Translations under genes and position numbers: made by a program
Source: Aptenodytes patagonicus
Lineage: Eukaryota; Chordata; Aves; Sphenisciformes; Spheniscidae
Direction of reading: 5' to 3'
NCBI RefSeq assembly: GCF_965638725.1
Contig: NC_134963.1
Location: 15,776,501-15,840,500 of the forward strand
DNA: 64,000 bases
The notes under the pieces: model-generated
Databases searched by the model: none
What the model saw: only the letters and a program-made list of their open reading frames with translations
What the model was told of the DNA's origin: nothing
Shown here: one piece after another, positions 21,701-35,500 of the stretch
Numbering within the stretch: position 1 is the stretch's first letter
How the letters are laid out: each line of letters starts with the position of its first letter

Positions 21701-24700
21701 TGGTGCCAGCCCCACTCCGACACGTGGGGCCCGCAGTGAGCCCAAGGGAGCCGACAGAGCAGCCACGGGGCTGGACCTGGCTCTGCCCCAAACACAAGCC
21801 CCATCAGGTCGTGGGTCAGCCCACACTGGCTGGGACGCTAGCCCCCTTGAACCCCACACAGCAGGAATGAGCCTAACAGACACCCCAGCCCTTGGAGGGA
21901 GCAGGAGCCATCCCAGCACTGCCCCCCTCCACCAGCACCCCCTCCCCGGCGGTGCAGGAAGGTCCCCAGCTGCACTCACGTCAAACTTGCCGATGTTCTG
22001 CTCAAGCTTGACCTTGCTCCCAGAGAGGTACTGCCAGGCTCGGCCCCGCAGCGAGGGTGGGATCCCCTTCTGGCACCGCAGCCGGATCTGTGGGGGGAAC
22101 AACACAGCCGTCACGGGGGGGGGGGGGGGGGGGATGGCAGAGCAGCGGGGAGCAAAGAGGCCCCTGGGGCAAGATTGGAGCCAGGCCCAGCACCGCGGTC
22201 GCAGGCTGGTCCCCTGCTGCCTCCCTGGAGAAGGGGATGTGTCCCTGCACCCCTGGGGACAGGGTGTCCAGCCACATGTCCCGTGACGGTGGCTGGCATC
22301 GCACAGACCTACGGGATAGCTCGGGGAGCTGCAGCCAGAGACCCTGAGGATCTCAGGAGGGGTCTGCTCACCCCCTTCTCCCCAGCATCGCTCTTAACGT
22401 GCCAGCCAGAGCTACACCAGCACGAGGGAGCTGCGGACGGGTGCCAGGAGCCTGGCCGAGGCTTTGCGGCTTACAAACAGCTCCAAACAAGCCCGGCTCT
22501 GCCTCAAAGCAGGATCCTGCTGGGAGCTGGAAAAGCAAACACTGGAGCCAAGGTGGGGAGCGGGTGGCTCCCTCCCCACCCTGGCACGGCCCACGGGAAG
22601 CACCAGGGATGCAGGGGAAGGCTCCCCGGCCCCCAGCCCAGCCCTCCTGCTCACCCACGGGGCCATGGAGAGCAGGGAGGTGCGCCCTGCTTGAGCGTCT
22701 CAGCCTTCCCACCCGCATACCCTAGGTGGAAGGGCAGGCCTGGCCCCAGCTCCATGCACGGCCGGCTCCGTGCCCACAGTCAGCCCCCAGTTTCCTTGGC
22801 ACAGGGCACTGGCCAGGACCAAAGTCCAGGCGAGGCAGCGCCTGCACCTACCCCACGGCAGGGAGCTGAGCCGGCTTAACCCTGCCGCTGCCAGCACCCC
22901 AGCGGGGACCAAATCAGAGACCCCCACACGTCCCGCTCCAACTCCTGGGGAAGCGGCAGCACCATCTCCCCACAGTCCTCGGCCAGGGCATGCAGCAAGG
23001 CGGGGACCCAGGAGACCAGTGCTTTCAGCCCAGTTAAACCCTGCAAAAACCCAGCACGGCCTCCACGCCTCACGTCCCTGCTCAGGTGGCATGTGCCAAG
23101 CGCCAGAGACGTGCCAGGACTCTGTGAGCCGCGGCCAACTGCTCCCAAAGCCGCCCTGGGCCTCTCCTGCCTGCCCAGAGCTCCTTTTCCCTGTTCGCCG
23201 GCGTAACTTGGGAGCAGGCGGTTGCGTTTCCAAGCAGCCCGGCCCAGCATGGTGGTAACACCACGTCCCGGGGGAGGGTTTGCTGCTCCCTCGCCGCAGC
23301 ACTGCTTGTTTACCAGGGCAGGTCCCAGACCCCACGGGGCCTTTGTGCTCACAGGAAACACGGCAGGCGATGCCCAGGGCGGCTGCGGGCAGCTCTGCCG
23401 CTGCCGACGGCTCCTTTTTGAGCCGGCTCCCCTTCCTGCTGGCTAAGCTGCCAGGAAGGAAGCTGCCTTGCTGGGTTTCGGTTCGGCAGCCCCTCCAGCT
23501 GGCCAGGCTCAGTGCGGCCGGGGCCAAGCTGCTGAGCATCTCATCCCCTTGGCTCCGTACCGGGTCCTGCCGTCGCCCCCATGCTGAGGTTACCCAGCTC
23601 CCAGGATCCCACCGTGCCCTTCTGGGGACCAGGAGCGCATCTGGGCTGAGGGACGCTGAAAGCAAAGAGCAGCCGGAGTGCTGCCCGTCCCTGGAGAGCA
23701 GTGGGAGCTGCCCACGTGTCTGCCCTCCTTCGGTCTGGCTGGAAAGGGCAAGGACCGGCGCGCGGTGCTGGCACGGCTCAGCGCCACGAAGGACGCAGGG
23801 CCGCAGCTCCGCTGGGATCCGGGCCAGGTGGGCAAGGGAAGAAGGGAGCATTTTGTGATCCTGGAGCGGTGCAGGTGTGAGCGAGCCCGGCAGGAGCTGG
23901 TCCAAGAGATCCCCGGGCCATCAGCCAACCCTGGGCGAGGCAGCCAGAAAAGCACCGGGGTTTTTCAGAGGCACAGGGAGCTCCTCCGAAGCAGCAGGGC
24001 CCGAGCCACACTGCGTGGCCCTGTACCAAAGCAGCCAGGCTCCTGCCAGAGCAGGGACGATCGACAGCACCCGAGGCCAGGCCTGGCACCCTTCCCTGAG
24101 CAGCCCCAGGGCTCCGGGCACGGAACAGCTCTCCAGAGCAGACCTCAGAGGTTCTGGGCACGGATTTTTGCTGCAGGACAGACTATACAGCACATCAGCC
24201 CCATGGAGCCCCCCAGGAGCTCAGCGCAAGCACAAGGGAGCTCCTCTGCCAGACGTATGGCTGCCGGAACATTCACCCAAGCCCAGAGGCCATGCTGTGG
24301 CACGGCTGGAGAGCAGCAGAAACCGTCCGCAGAACGAAGCGCCCGCCTGCCGCGTCCCGAAAAACTCTCCCAAATCCTTTGTGAGTGGCCAAGAAACAGA
24401 TGAGGGATTCCTGCGTCGTCCACCAGGCACCGAGCGGGGACGGCGCTCCGGGAGCACAGCACACAGAGCGGTGCCAGGAGGCTCTGCCAGCGGGGGGAGG
24501 CGGGGAGGAGGAGGCGGCAGCCCTTCGGCCGCTCTCAGGCACCGCTGGCCCGTGCCAGCGGCCTCACCGCTTCCAGCAGACACACAGCAGCAACCCGGGA
24601 CTTGCTGCATCCCGTCTCTGCCTCGTTCGCAGGCTCAGGCGGTCAGGGAGCCATGGAGCCACCCAGCGCACACCACCATGAGTCCCCTGGGGACCCCAGC

Positions 24701-27700
24701 TTGCAGACGAGCATCATGCACATCAGGCTCAAACATTTCCTACCCGGAGCTTTTTTTGGTCTACAAGATGCTCAGACCAGAAGTTTCCATGACCGAACAA
24801 TTCCCATGGCTGCCTGCAGGCAGCCAAAGAAGCCCTAGGAAGGCTCCAGCCCGGCGGGGAGCGGATGGGGGCAGGAGCGGGCTGGCTCGGGGACCGCAGG
24901 CTCAGCCCCCGCCCCGCTCCAGCTTCCCTCCCGCAATGAGAAGCGTCACGGGGAGGGAACAGCCCATTCGAGCCAACAACATCACCGAAAGGCAACGCAT
25001 CTGCTTGTGGGGACCTGGTGACACACAGGCTGCCCCAAAGCCTCAAGGGGACACTGCTGCACCCGGCTGTCCCTCCCTGCCGCCTCCGCTCACCTGCACA
25101 GCTGTCCCGGGGCAGCCCCAGGGGACAAGGCCGTCACTTACCTTCTTGTGTTTTTTGGCCATCCACTTGTCCCAGTTGTTGAGCATATCCAGCCACTTGG
25201 ACTCCCGCTGCCGTAGCACCTCCAAGGGCACCTCCTCCAGCCTGCAGGATGATGGGGGGGAAGAGGCCCGTCAGCAAGGCTGCAAGCCCTCCTTGCATCG
25301 CAGAGCCCCCTCGTCCCCTCCAGCACTCTGGGGTGCCCCCCACGGCTGGCTGGCTGCCCTCCCGCAGGCGCAGAGCCCGGCCGGGACACGCTCGAGAGCA
25401 CCGGCGTTTCGGCAGCTGCTCGGCGCTGCCGGAAGCGCTCATCACCCGTGAAATCACTGCGCCAGCGCAGCCCCAACTCCCCAGCAGTTCAAAACCTCTC
25501 GGGAGCAGCCTGCACTGCACCCACCACGTGCCTGAGCACCCCTGGGGACCTGTGCCCAGAGAGAAGGGCGCGCCAGGAAGGCGAGGAACCAGGGAGCACA
25601 GCCAGAGCCGTTAACTGAGCTGAGCAAGGTCTGATCCCCCCCCTGCAGGGGCTGGCTGCAGACAGAGAAAGCCGGGGCCATAAGCATCATGTCATCTGCA
25701 TGGCCCCAGTCACGCTCGCACCCCAAAAGCCTGGCGCTGCTCCAGGCCCGGCACCGAGCCCGGCCGAGGGTCCCCCAGGAGGGAGGGGAGTGTTTTCCAG
25801 CAACGGCTCAGCCTAGCCGGGGAATCCAATTTAACCCTGCCGAGGCAGGCGGGGATACTGCCGTGACGCCAAAGCCACCAAGGGGGAAGCCGGCGACATG
25901 CCGCAGCCTTCAACCCCCCTGGGCACCCTCTGCCTTTCATCAGTGGGGAGCCGGGGAGACAGACAGCTCAGCCAGGCCCTGGGCGTGCGCATCCCAGGGA
26001 GCGCAGAAGCTCCTTCAAGCCATCAGTGGAGAAGGGCCAACTTCAGCAGACCTGATGCTTTCCCGGGCTCAGCTCCGCACTGCCCCGCGGCCATGCCGAT
26101 CCCAGGAGCGGCCAGATCCTTTCCGAGGACAGCGGTCCAGGCGCCGAGCATCCCCCAGGGACATGCAGAGCACCCAACCCTGCTGCAGGACACACGGGCC
26201 CTGCCTCCTCAAAGCAAGCGGCACGGAGTGGCCAGGGCCGCATCCAGCTGGCAGCTCTGCCCTGCCCAGCCCTTCCCCGCCGGGTCCCACCCACCGCAGC
26301 GGGTCAGACTGGGTCAAGCGCAATTGTTTCGGAGAGCAAACCCTCTCCGAAGGGATCTGCTTTGCTCGGTGTGGCCACCCCACCTCCCCAGCGCGGGCTG
26401 AGCACAGCCTGTAGCTGCTCCTCGGCCGGCAGCGCAGCCCGGCACAGGGATGGAGGGAACGCTGGCCCCGAGCCGGGGAGCCCGGACTGCCGGAGGAGCT
26501 GGGGCTCTCCGAGGCGTGGGAAGCTCGGGAGCACTGGACGCTGGATAGAGGAGCTGGCTGCGGGCCTGCTGGAGCCTGGCCAGCCCAGACTGGAAGCTGT
26601 TACCAGCTGATGGCTGCTTGGCAGCGGGCACAGAGCGAGGACCGGAGGCATTTCAGATGGCCGAGGCGAGGAGGAAGGGGTGGGGGCACCCCAGGTGCCC
26701 TACGCAGGGAAAGTGCTCCTCCGCACCCACGCTGCGGGCGACAGCTCCACAGCTTGGCCCTTCCCGGTGTCCCCAGACCCTCCACAGATGCTGGGACACC
26801 CCGCTTGCCCTTCCTGTGCTTCCCCAAAACCCTTCCAGCTAGAGGGACCCCAATTCTGCCAGCCCCAGACGGAGGCCACACACACTTCTGTTTATCCCCT
26901 CCTGGGAGGGACAGGCAGGGGATAAAAGCCCCGAAGGAGGGCAGGATCGGGCCCCAGCGCATCTGCAGGGCACGGGAGGAAGGCTCAGTCCCCAGTGACG
27001 GCAGTCATCACGCTGTCAGCACCCCCACTCGCCTCCAGCACCAGGAGCTCTGGCTGGGGGAGCCGCTGTCTGCTGAACCCCAGGGACAGGGACATCCACC
27101 CCAAGCACCCAGGTATGGCCTGTGTCCGCAAGGACGATAGCTGGGACATCCGAAGTGTCCCCAGAACGTGGTGGGTGGCCGGGACGGGGTGCAGCACCTC
27201 AGGCAGGAGAGATTGCCCTGCTCTTACAGTGCCAAGCCCTGAGCCCGGCGGGCAGGGACAGGGTTTATCACCCAGAGCCAGCAATCAAACCTCCGGTGCC
27301 TCCTCTCCCCGCAGACCAGCTGAGTAGCGCCCACAGGCTTACGAGGAGTGAACGCTTTGCTCCTCGTAGATGGGGAAACTGAGGCACGAGGCCCAACTGA
27401 CACTAGAGCACGCAGGCCGGCAAACCGCAGGGGAGCCCGCTCCAGGTAACGTCCCAGCCGGAGAGGAGCGGGCTGCCACGCGTCGTCCCCGCTGCGATCC
27501 CCCGCTTCTCCGGGCATCGCTGCGAAACCACGGCCAGGAAGGCAAACGCCAAACACGCTGCCGAACCAGCTCGCCGGCAGCCCGGAGCGCATTCCTGGGT
27601 GCCGACACCGCCCCGGGGCCCAGCATCTCGGGCCGGTGCGGCCGTGGGGCTGTTCCCAGCCGATTTCAGCTGCCCCACTTCCTGCGAGGGCTTCCTCCGC

Positions 27701-28917
27701 GGAGGGAGGCCGGCCAGCGCCTCTTCACCAGCGGCTACCGATGCCGGTTCCCCCGGCAGGACACCGAACAACGGCCCGGCCTCCCCTGTTCGACGGCGGC
27801 CAAAAATACGCCGGAATCCAGCGCTTGGAGGAGAAGAGGCCTGGAGGTAACCAGGCGCTGACCTCGGCGAGGGGAAGGCGGCGGGGAGGCCTCGGGGCCG
27901 CTGGCAGCTCCCAGCGATCCCTCCCGTGCCCGAGGTGGACGCCGCTTTCCAGCCTTTCCCCCCCCCATCGACGCAGGAGGGATGGGGGGAAGCGGGAAGA
28001 GCTTTCGGGGCTCTCCTTCACCTCCCGGCTACTGTGGCCTCCACCGTGGGCAGGCGCGATGCCCCTGGGCAGCTGAGCCCGGGAACGGTCGTGGCGCTAA
28101 GGGCCGGGGCACGGGAGCTCTCCCGCCCCGCTCCCGCCAGCGCGGCTCCCCCGGGAGGATTCGAACACCTCACGGAAGCGCTGCCCAGCAAGCGGGGGGG
28201 GGGGGGGGGGGACACGGACACGGACCCTCCGCGGAGGCAGCGGGGCGTACACCAGCCCCCGAGCCGCCCCACACCGCGGCACCGGCAGGACCCGGGGGGG
28301 GAGCCCGCGCTGGATCCCCCGCGGCCACACGGAGCCAAACCGGCCTCGGAACACCGGTGCGGGCGGGCACCCGCGTCCCTGTCACCCGCTACCCGCCCCG
28401 GGAGCTGCGGCTCTTCCGGGACGCAGGCCAGAGCCGGGCCGGGCTGCCCGCAGGGCGCCGGGGACCGGCCCCGAAGGCCCCGAGCCGGGGCCGGAGGGCG
28501 GCAGAAGACATCTTCCCCCCCTCCCCCCGCCCCGCGGCGGGAAGAGCCGCTGCCCGGCCCGGCCCCAGCGGCCGAGGCCCCGCGGCCCGGCCCGGCCCTG
28601 CGGGGGCTGAGGGGCCGGGTGGCGGCCTCAGCCGGCCCCGGGGCGGCTCCCGCGGGCCCCCAGCGCCCCGAGACGCGCGGCCCCCTCCCCCGCGGCCCCG
28701 GCCCCACTCACGGCCCCTCGGCGCTGCGGCTGCCCACGATGAAGCCGAACTTGTCGACGCGCCGCTCCTCGGGGCCGCCGCCGTTAACCTCGGAGTCGGA
28801 TCCGAGGGAGCTGAGCTCATCGCCGCCCGGCTCGGCCAGGCTCTCGCGGGTCCCGGCCAGGCTGTGGTGGCGGCCGCCGGGCGAGCCGGGCCCGCCGCCC
28901 CCGCGGCTCTTGGCCAT
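18734..28917 (-). CDS. TBC1D10A: TBC1D10A (EPI64), Rab GTPase-activating protein, 9 exons
   Basis: TBC-domain GAP for Rab GTPases (Rab27A and Rab35 are reported targets), linked to the cortical ezrin scaffold. Coding exons (minus): 28917-28712, 25241-25142, 22087-21980, 21657-21551, 20877-20763, 20482-20417, 20058-19869, 19523-19369, 19126-18734. All are in phase, giving 479 residues (human 508). The N-terminus [11 protein letters not shown] precedes the conserved [11 protein letters not shown] and DKFGFIVGS. The TBC core holds both catalytic fingers, I153-E-R-D156-L-H-R159 and Y194-C-Q196. The C-terminus ends in DTYL, a PDZ ligand that in mammals binds EBP50. A Lys/Glu/Pro-rich low-complexity linker before the C-terminus is shorter than in human. 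Introns 1 (about 3.5 kb) and 2 (about 3.1 kb) hold no recognised gene. Confidence 0.97.
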
Positions 28918-29215
28918 GGCGGCGCGGCTCAGCGGCGGCGCGGCCGCTCCTCCATGCCGCGGCCACGGCGGCGGCCACGCCCCCCGCCCGCCGAGCCGCG
29001 CCCCCGCGCCGCGCCGCCATTGGGCGGCAGCGGGCCTCCCGCCAACCAGCCGCACGGATGGCGACGGGGACCGCCCGCCCCGGGAGGGGATTAGCCAAGC
29101 GGCCGGGAGCGAGCTGTCCGTCAGGGCTTGCCCCCGCCCCCGGCGGTGCCAGCGAGGGGGGGCGGGGCTACGTGAGCCGAGGGGCGGGGCAGGACTGGGA
29201 GCCGGGCAGCGCTAG
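28400..29215 (-). promoter_or_regulatory. CpG island at the TBC1D10A 5' end
   Basis: Very CpG-dense segment covering coding exon 1 and upstream DNA, with GGGGCGGGG-type GC boxes between 29150 and 29230. No TATA element was seen, consistent with a housekeeping CpG promoter. Confidence 0.6.
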
Positions 29216-29217
29216 GG

Positions 29218-29815
29218 CTGGGGCGGGGTCCGCAGTGGGACGGGGTCCGTATTAGGATGGGGTCCGTGCAGGGACGGGGTCCACAGTGGGACAGGGTCCG
29301 TGCAGGGACGGGGTCCGTGCAGGGACGGGGTCCACAGTGGGACAGGGTCCGTGCAGGGACGGGGTCCGTGCAGGGACGGGGTCCGTACTGGGACGGGGTC
29401 CACAGTGGGACAGGGTCCGTGCAGGGACGGGGTCCGTACTGGGACGGGATCCATACTGGGACGGGGTCCGTGCAGGGACGGGGTCCACAGTGGGACAGGG
29501 TCCGTGCAGGGACGGGGTCCGTACTGCGACTGGGGTCCATACTGGGACGGGGTCTGTACTGTGACTGGGGTCTGTGCTGGGACAGGGTCCACACTGGGGC
29601 GGGGTCCATATTAGGATGGGGTCCACAGTGGGACAGGGTCCATACTGGGACTGGGGTCCACAGTGGGACGGGGTCTGTACTAGGATGGGGTCCATATTAG
29701 GATGGGGTCCACAGTGGGACAGGGTCCATACAGGGGCAGGGTCTGCACTGGGACGGAGTCTGTACTGCGACTGGGGTCCATACTGGGACGGGGTCCACGC
29801 TGGGACCGGGGTGAG
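29218..29815. repeat. 17-bp minisatellite upstream of TBC1D10A
   Basis: About 35 copies of a 17-bp unit. The main variants are GGGGTCCGTGCAGGGAC, GGGGTCCACAGTGGGAC and GGGGTCCGTACTGGGAC. Copies become more degenerate past 29520. No stop codon occurs in most frames, and because 17 is not a multiple of 3 each frame cycles with a 17-residue period, giving several long but meaningless open frames on both strands. Confidence 0.95.
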
Positions 29816-31965
29816 CCCGCAGCAGGGCTGCACCAGGACCGCGCTGGGACTCCGGGGAGGCTGCACACGTGCGTACTGAGCCGCCGGGAGGGCTGTGCTG
29901 GGACGGCGTTGGGCACATGCTGGGATGGGGCGCTGGGAGGACGCATTTCCCCTTCGGGATGACCGTGCTCCAGTCAGGGGACACGTTGAGGCCTAAGGCA
30001 CACACGTTATTCCCTTCGTAAGCACGCTGCACCCCAAACCTGCCCCAGCTCCGTGGATCCCTGCTCCCAGGGACCGCTGCCACTTCACCCGCCAACGTTC
30101 TCCTCACCTTCAGCCCAGCCAGGTAAACCTGGCCCGGCTCTTCTAAAAATAAAGCACAAAAGGATCTGTAAGCGACAGGGTGACAGCACTGGGCCTGGGA
30201 TCCGCTGGGACCTGCCCCGGGTGAAGCCTTCCAGGGAGGGAGGCACTGAGCTCCATCCCACCTCCGGACACTTCTCACAGCCGTGAGCCCAGCACTCAAT
30301 TTTCTCCCTTGAACAGCAAAGAACCGGGGGTGGGGGGTGGTGTTAGACCCAAGACCCCCCTCAAAGCCAGTAAGGCGCTGGGTAAATCGCCAAAGGACCG
30401 AGGGAAAGAAGCTCATTAAAGTCGGCAACAACTCAACCTACTTCCAGATTTTTCTGGCAGCCCGAGCCCTGCCGGTCCTCCCCACTGAAGTGGAAGGCCG
30501 CGATAACGGTTATTTTGTACCAGATATACACACGCAGAGTCTGTTACAACATTTATCGGTAACATTGAGATAGAAACGGGCTGGCAAGGCTCCACCACAA
30601 GCTATTTCTAGTGGGAAATCTTCCTGCCGGAGCGCGGGGCCAGGAGCTCAGCCCTGCCAGGCTGGTAAAAGGGGCTTGGCTGAAAATATCCCCTGAGCAC
30701 CAGCGCAGCGGTTCAGGCAGAGACGTCGAGGAAACACGTGTCCGATGGGGTGGCTCCTCGGGCACCAAGGGCCCTGGTGGTTCGCACCACCGAGCGCAGC
30801 TGGAGAAGAAAAGCTGGATGACCTTCAGCACAGTGCCATCACGTTTGGGCCCCGCGCCGGATGTAAAAACATGACTTCTCCATTTCAGAGCTTTCTTTGC
30901 AGGTTTTTTTTTTTTTTAAATCAGCTGTGGAAAACACCACTCGCCTCCCAGTTTTGTTTTCTCCAAGATTGTACCTATTGTCCATTTTTTAAAAGCAAAA
31001 GGGAAGTAATCATCCCACCTTCCTGCAGGGCAGGAGCGCCCCTATGTCCACCGCGCACCCAAGCGCCCTGCGAGACGCTCCGGATTCGGCGTCCTACAGC
31101 AGGGAGGGCAGCAGGCTGCCTTGGCGTGACGAAGCACGGCAGTGCTCGCGGACACGTGGGCATCTGTCAAAGAGAGCAGCTGGTCACCGCGGGCCGGGGG
31201 ACCGCCGGCCACCTGGGCTGGGCCAGCGCCAGGCACCTTCCCTACAGCCAACAGGGCTTCCTCCCCCCCCCCGCCCCAACCTGCCCTCGAGGGGAGCACA
31301 GCGGAGGCGGGAGGATGCTGGCTCTTCCCTCCTGCTGAATCTCTCTCCCCCCTAAGCGCAGAATAAGGTAAACAGGATGTTCCTGTAACGCCTGACAATC
31401 ACCAAAAAAAAAAAAGTAATAAATCCACGGCTTTGGATTATCCCAAAGGCAGAGCGAAGAGGCACCCAAATCACACGGCTTGCCGGGGCAGCAACAACCG
31501 CCTCTTCCTCGGCACCCGATTATCTCGCTGTAGATTAACTTTGCGTTACGTTGGCATCAAACTGCAGCACAGCTCTGACCGAAGGTACAGGAATAACCCA
31601 TTTTCCAGACCTGTATGCTCTCCAGATCCAAGAGGTGCCCAGCTGCCTGACAGGAAGCGTAAAACACGTTTTCCAATAAAATTCTCGCCAAGCTCGAAGT
31701 AGTCTTTCTGCCCCCATACACAGACATAAGCGCTCGTATACACACGCTTTACGTTCAGGAATAACTGTGTAGCACTAGGGAAATTTTAACGAAACCCTTT
31801 TCTTGCAGCCTCTCCTAGAAAATATAAGGATTCCCTGTAGTAAACTGCTTAATTACAAAAGCCCAACGTATTTCCTCGCAACCCATCCCAGTGCTCTTGA
31901 AGCCAGGCACACCTCCACCTAAAAAACCTAAAACCCAAGGAACGAGAGCTGCGACAGACAGAACC
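29816..31965. other. Intergenic region between TBC1D10A promoter and SF3A1 3' end
   Basis: Moderate-GC unique sequence. I recognise no coding exon, structural RNA or transposon. Open frames of up to about 200 codons (for example 30745-31338) have no recognisable homology and no supporting splice structure. Confidence 0.5.
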
Positions 31966-31982
31966 CTGCACCAAGACGCGTG

Positions 31983-31988
31983 TTTATT
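31983..31988 (-). terminator. Poly(A) signal of SF3A1
   Basis: Minus-strand AATAAA about 590 bases past the SF3A1 stop codon in AT-richer sequence. This gives a 3' UTR of about 600 bases. Confidence 0.65.
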
Positions 31989-32579
31989 AAAACAAATCAC
32001 AGGCTGTACAGAAGCAGCACGAAGCTGTTTAGCGTGCACAGACCCAGATCTCCCTTATCGCAGGGAACAGCCGCGCACACTCATGCTGAGGGAGGATAGA
32101 TTTCCAAGTCGGGGTCAGTGCGAGAGGCTCTTGCAGACAGATCGGGGACAGAGGAAGAACAAGGGGCTTAGTAAGTATGTTGAGAAGGAAGAAGTTTTCA
32201 ATTAAAAAAGGTTAAATGAACCAGCAAGCACTGTAGCCAGACGGATGATGTTCTTGGCCAGTGTAAATCCCTCAAAGATGGATCTAGGCTAAGCTGGGCA
32301 TGACCTCAGTGTTGCTTCAACGAGGGAATTCAACGGAGAGCAAAGCATCGATCACTACAGGCTGCTGCAGTTATGTACTAGGTCACTACATTTACACATT
32401 TCAGGGCTCTGTCAGCTTCCCCTCTCCCATCAGCCACCCAAACACGGGGTTCATAGTCTCTCTTTTCAAACTAGAGCTGGCAGGCAGTCGCAGTAGCCCC
32501 TAAAAGGCTGGAGGATTCGAAGGGTTGGGGTTACACAAGTGGCAACGCATCCATGTTACGTCTCTGGGCTCCACGGCTC

Positions 32580-35500
32580 CTATTTCTTTCTGCCTCCTCT
32601 TTCTTTGAGTGCCAGGTGAATCAGAGAGCCACTTGTCATGTTGTAATAAGCCAGGGAGTTCGAATCCTTGATGAAGATGCCCTGAGGGGAGGAGAAAAGG
32701 AAAAAAACAAAAAAACCAAAAATAAAAACCAGTCACAGCAGAAAACTTAATGCTCCCTTCCCACAAAACCCCACACAGATGAAGCCCTCCTGGCCCTGCC
32801 CAGAACAGGGCGATGACAGAATGCTGCAGGCTTTGAAAAACCCTGGAGAGAACCCAGTGTCTCAGAAGATGGGCACTGGAGGAGGTGGGTATGCTGGGAA
32901 TGAGAGCACAGACAGACAATATACACTGTATACCTCTACAAACATACAGATAAAAGACAGTCACCACAACAAGTGAAGTTATTTAGGCTCCACTCCCCCC
33001 CCCCGCCTTTTTTTCCCCTTAAAAAATAATAATCAGTTAAGCTTCCTTTCTCGCTAAGGGTTAACACAGTATCTGCCCGTAGGTGAACTCCTGAGGAGGT
33101 AAGGGCACAAAGTTCACTGCTTAGGCAGCAGGTTGTGCCTGTGCACAGGCATGACTGGAAACAAGTTATTAAAAAGGAACGTTGCCTTTCTAGCAGCTCC
33201 AGTCTCGAGAGGAAGAGAGAGAGATCTCTTCCCTTCAGCGTCTTGGAGAAAGTCTTTTCGCCCACCTTCCAGAGCACACACAGCACAACGGCGGGAGCAG
33301 TCTGCTGCATTTACATGTTAAAACAACTCAACATAATAATAGGCTGACTTCAGAGAAAGCCATCAAGCTTAGAGGACTCATCTGCCACAGCAGTAATGTG
33401 AAGATCCACCGATGCCACCTATTAAAGGCCTGTCCTGCTGTAACAGCGTGCAGTTCTGTAACCAAGCGTGCTGTACAGACAGGAAAAACATTCCCTCTGC
33501 TCTTCCCGGTATCTCAGTAGGTACATTGCAACTTTCTCTTATAAAAAGCCAGCTTGTGTGTGAGAAAGCACTGAAATACAGTGTCTGAAGGGCTTATACC
33601 CACCTCGTACTGCAGCTTCTGTTTCCCAGCTGGCATCCCCGTGGCCTCGTGGATCTTAACCTTTATAACAGACACCTAGAAAGAATCAAAGAGCTTGCTC
33701 AGGATTTTTTTCCCCCGCTGTACAGATGGCCAGCACCGCTCCCCCAGCCACGCAACCCCGCTGGGCAAGAGGCCGCAGCGTGGGGAACATCCAGAGTTTT
33801 ACAGCTCCTGCCATGCGGGTCAACTGCTCTTCTCAAAGCGAAGAAACTCAGTAACAAAACAAGAAGGGGTAGAGGCCAGGTTAATAAGCTACATGCCTGG
33901 TCTGAGAGCGGCAGGGTGAACACCAACACTTGGCCGTTCAGCTTCCATTCCGTCTTGTCCTGCATGTTGGGAACCTGGACTTTGACCGTGACCGGACCCT
34001 AGAGGAAACAAAGATAACGTCTCTTACAGGCAAGGAGGCTCAGGACTACGATAAAAGAGCGGCAGACAAATTATTTATAGACGCACAGCGGCAGACAAAT
34101 TATTTATTTCCAAAACTAGCCACATATCTCGACTTCTCAGCGAACACACAGAAACATATTTGCCTCAACACTGAGAAAGTTACCTCACTGTTACCAAAAT
34201 AAAACACTCAGTCGGATTTCTCTCATTAGTCCCTCCTTTTGTGTGCCATTCACCAAGCATCACGCACATTCGCAGTATTACAGAGCGAACGTACGGAGCA
34301 TTAAACAGGAGACAGCTTCTCTGTGCAGACGTCCAGGAAAACAGGATAGCCTTCTTAAAGGACTAAAAATTCAACCCACGATGATGGCACTCCTCAGGAA
34401 GGAATTCAGTCTAACCTTTAGTTCATGTTGTTATGGAATCTATCATATTACCATACTATCACGCTGACACCGATACATTAAATCTCCTTGCATCTCCAGC
34501 TTGGCAGCCCTCTGCTTAAAAGCTTATCAGCAGCATTAGCTCTTCTTTACGCTACTATTAACCTACCTCTCACCGCCCTTAATTACAGAAGAGCACTATC
34601 CTACCATGCGTCTGTGTGTAGCGCTGCACTGCTCTTTCCAGTAAAATACGAAGCAGTTTAGTTTGCTCAGGAATAACAGTAGGAAGGAGTCATCTCAGAA
34701 AGTCACTCCCTTGCAAGGTATTTTGCACATCAGCTCCCCTCTGTGTAGTGAACTGGCTTTACATCCCCTTTGGGCAGAGGAGGCTGAACCGCCCAGCGGG
34801 GTCAGGACTCCGGCACTTCTCAACAAGCAGCCAGCCCACACACGTACCTTGTTCCTGCGCAGAAACTCCTCCTCTGGAATCAGGCTATCTTCGCTCTTCA
34901 GTTTCTTTGAGACCGGCTCATCCTCCATCGGTGGCGGCGGGTGAACAGGAGGCATCGGTGCTGGGGAAGGAACCGGAGCCACGGGAGGCGCAGGAACAAA
35001 TGCTGAAACGGGATGGGGGGACACAACACAACCTGCAGTCATCCACCGAGTATACAGCAGACACCCCCTTACACAAAAACTCTTTTAGCAGACCAGTAAA
35101 GGCTGAAAACAAATGCCACAATACATGGAGGAAGTTGACACAACCAACAGGAACATGCAAACTTCAAACGTTAGGAGATCTTTCGTATTGGGAAACAGTC
35201 CAGGAAAAGACAACAAGTGGCATAAGAACTTCCTGCAGATCTTCCAAAAAAGAAAACGCTCTCAGCTTGGCATGCAGCGGTGCCAGCAGCTCGATTAAAA
35301 AAAAAAAAAGAGGAAGAATTCGTTTTTACATTGCTTTTCAACTTAAAAGCACCTAATGCTATGAAGCTGCTGTGAGGAAAGGGGCCAGACAACAGCTTTT
35401 CCTCCTGCAGCAGCAACTTCTGTAACAAGCTGTAACACCCAGTGAGGTGCTGGCAGTTCCTCATTACTCTGGTTCCTTTTGGAAAGCAGCGTGGATTCTT

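Noticed and set aside
24385-25451. Open frames in TBC1D10A introns 1 and 2 as extra genes
   Set aside because: They lie between in-phase TBC1D10A exons, lack homology and show no conserved splice structure.
27926-29215. 429-codon frame over the TBC1D10A exon 1 CpG island
   Set aside because: Antisense CpG-island sequence. The opposite strand holds the conserved exon.
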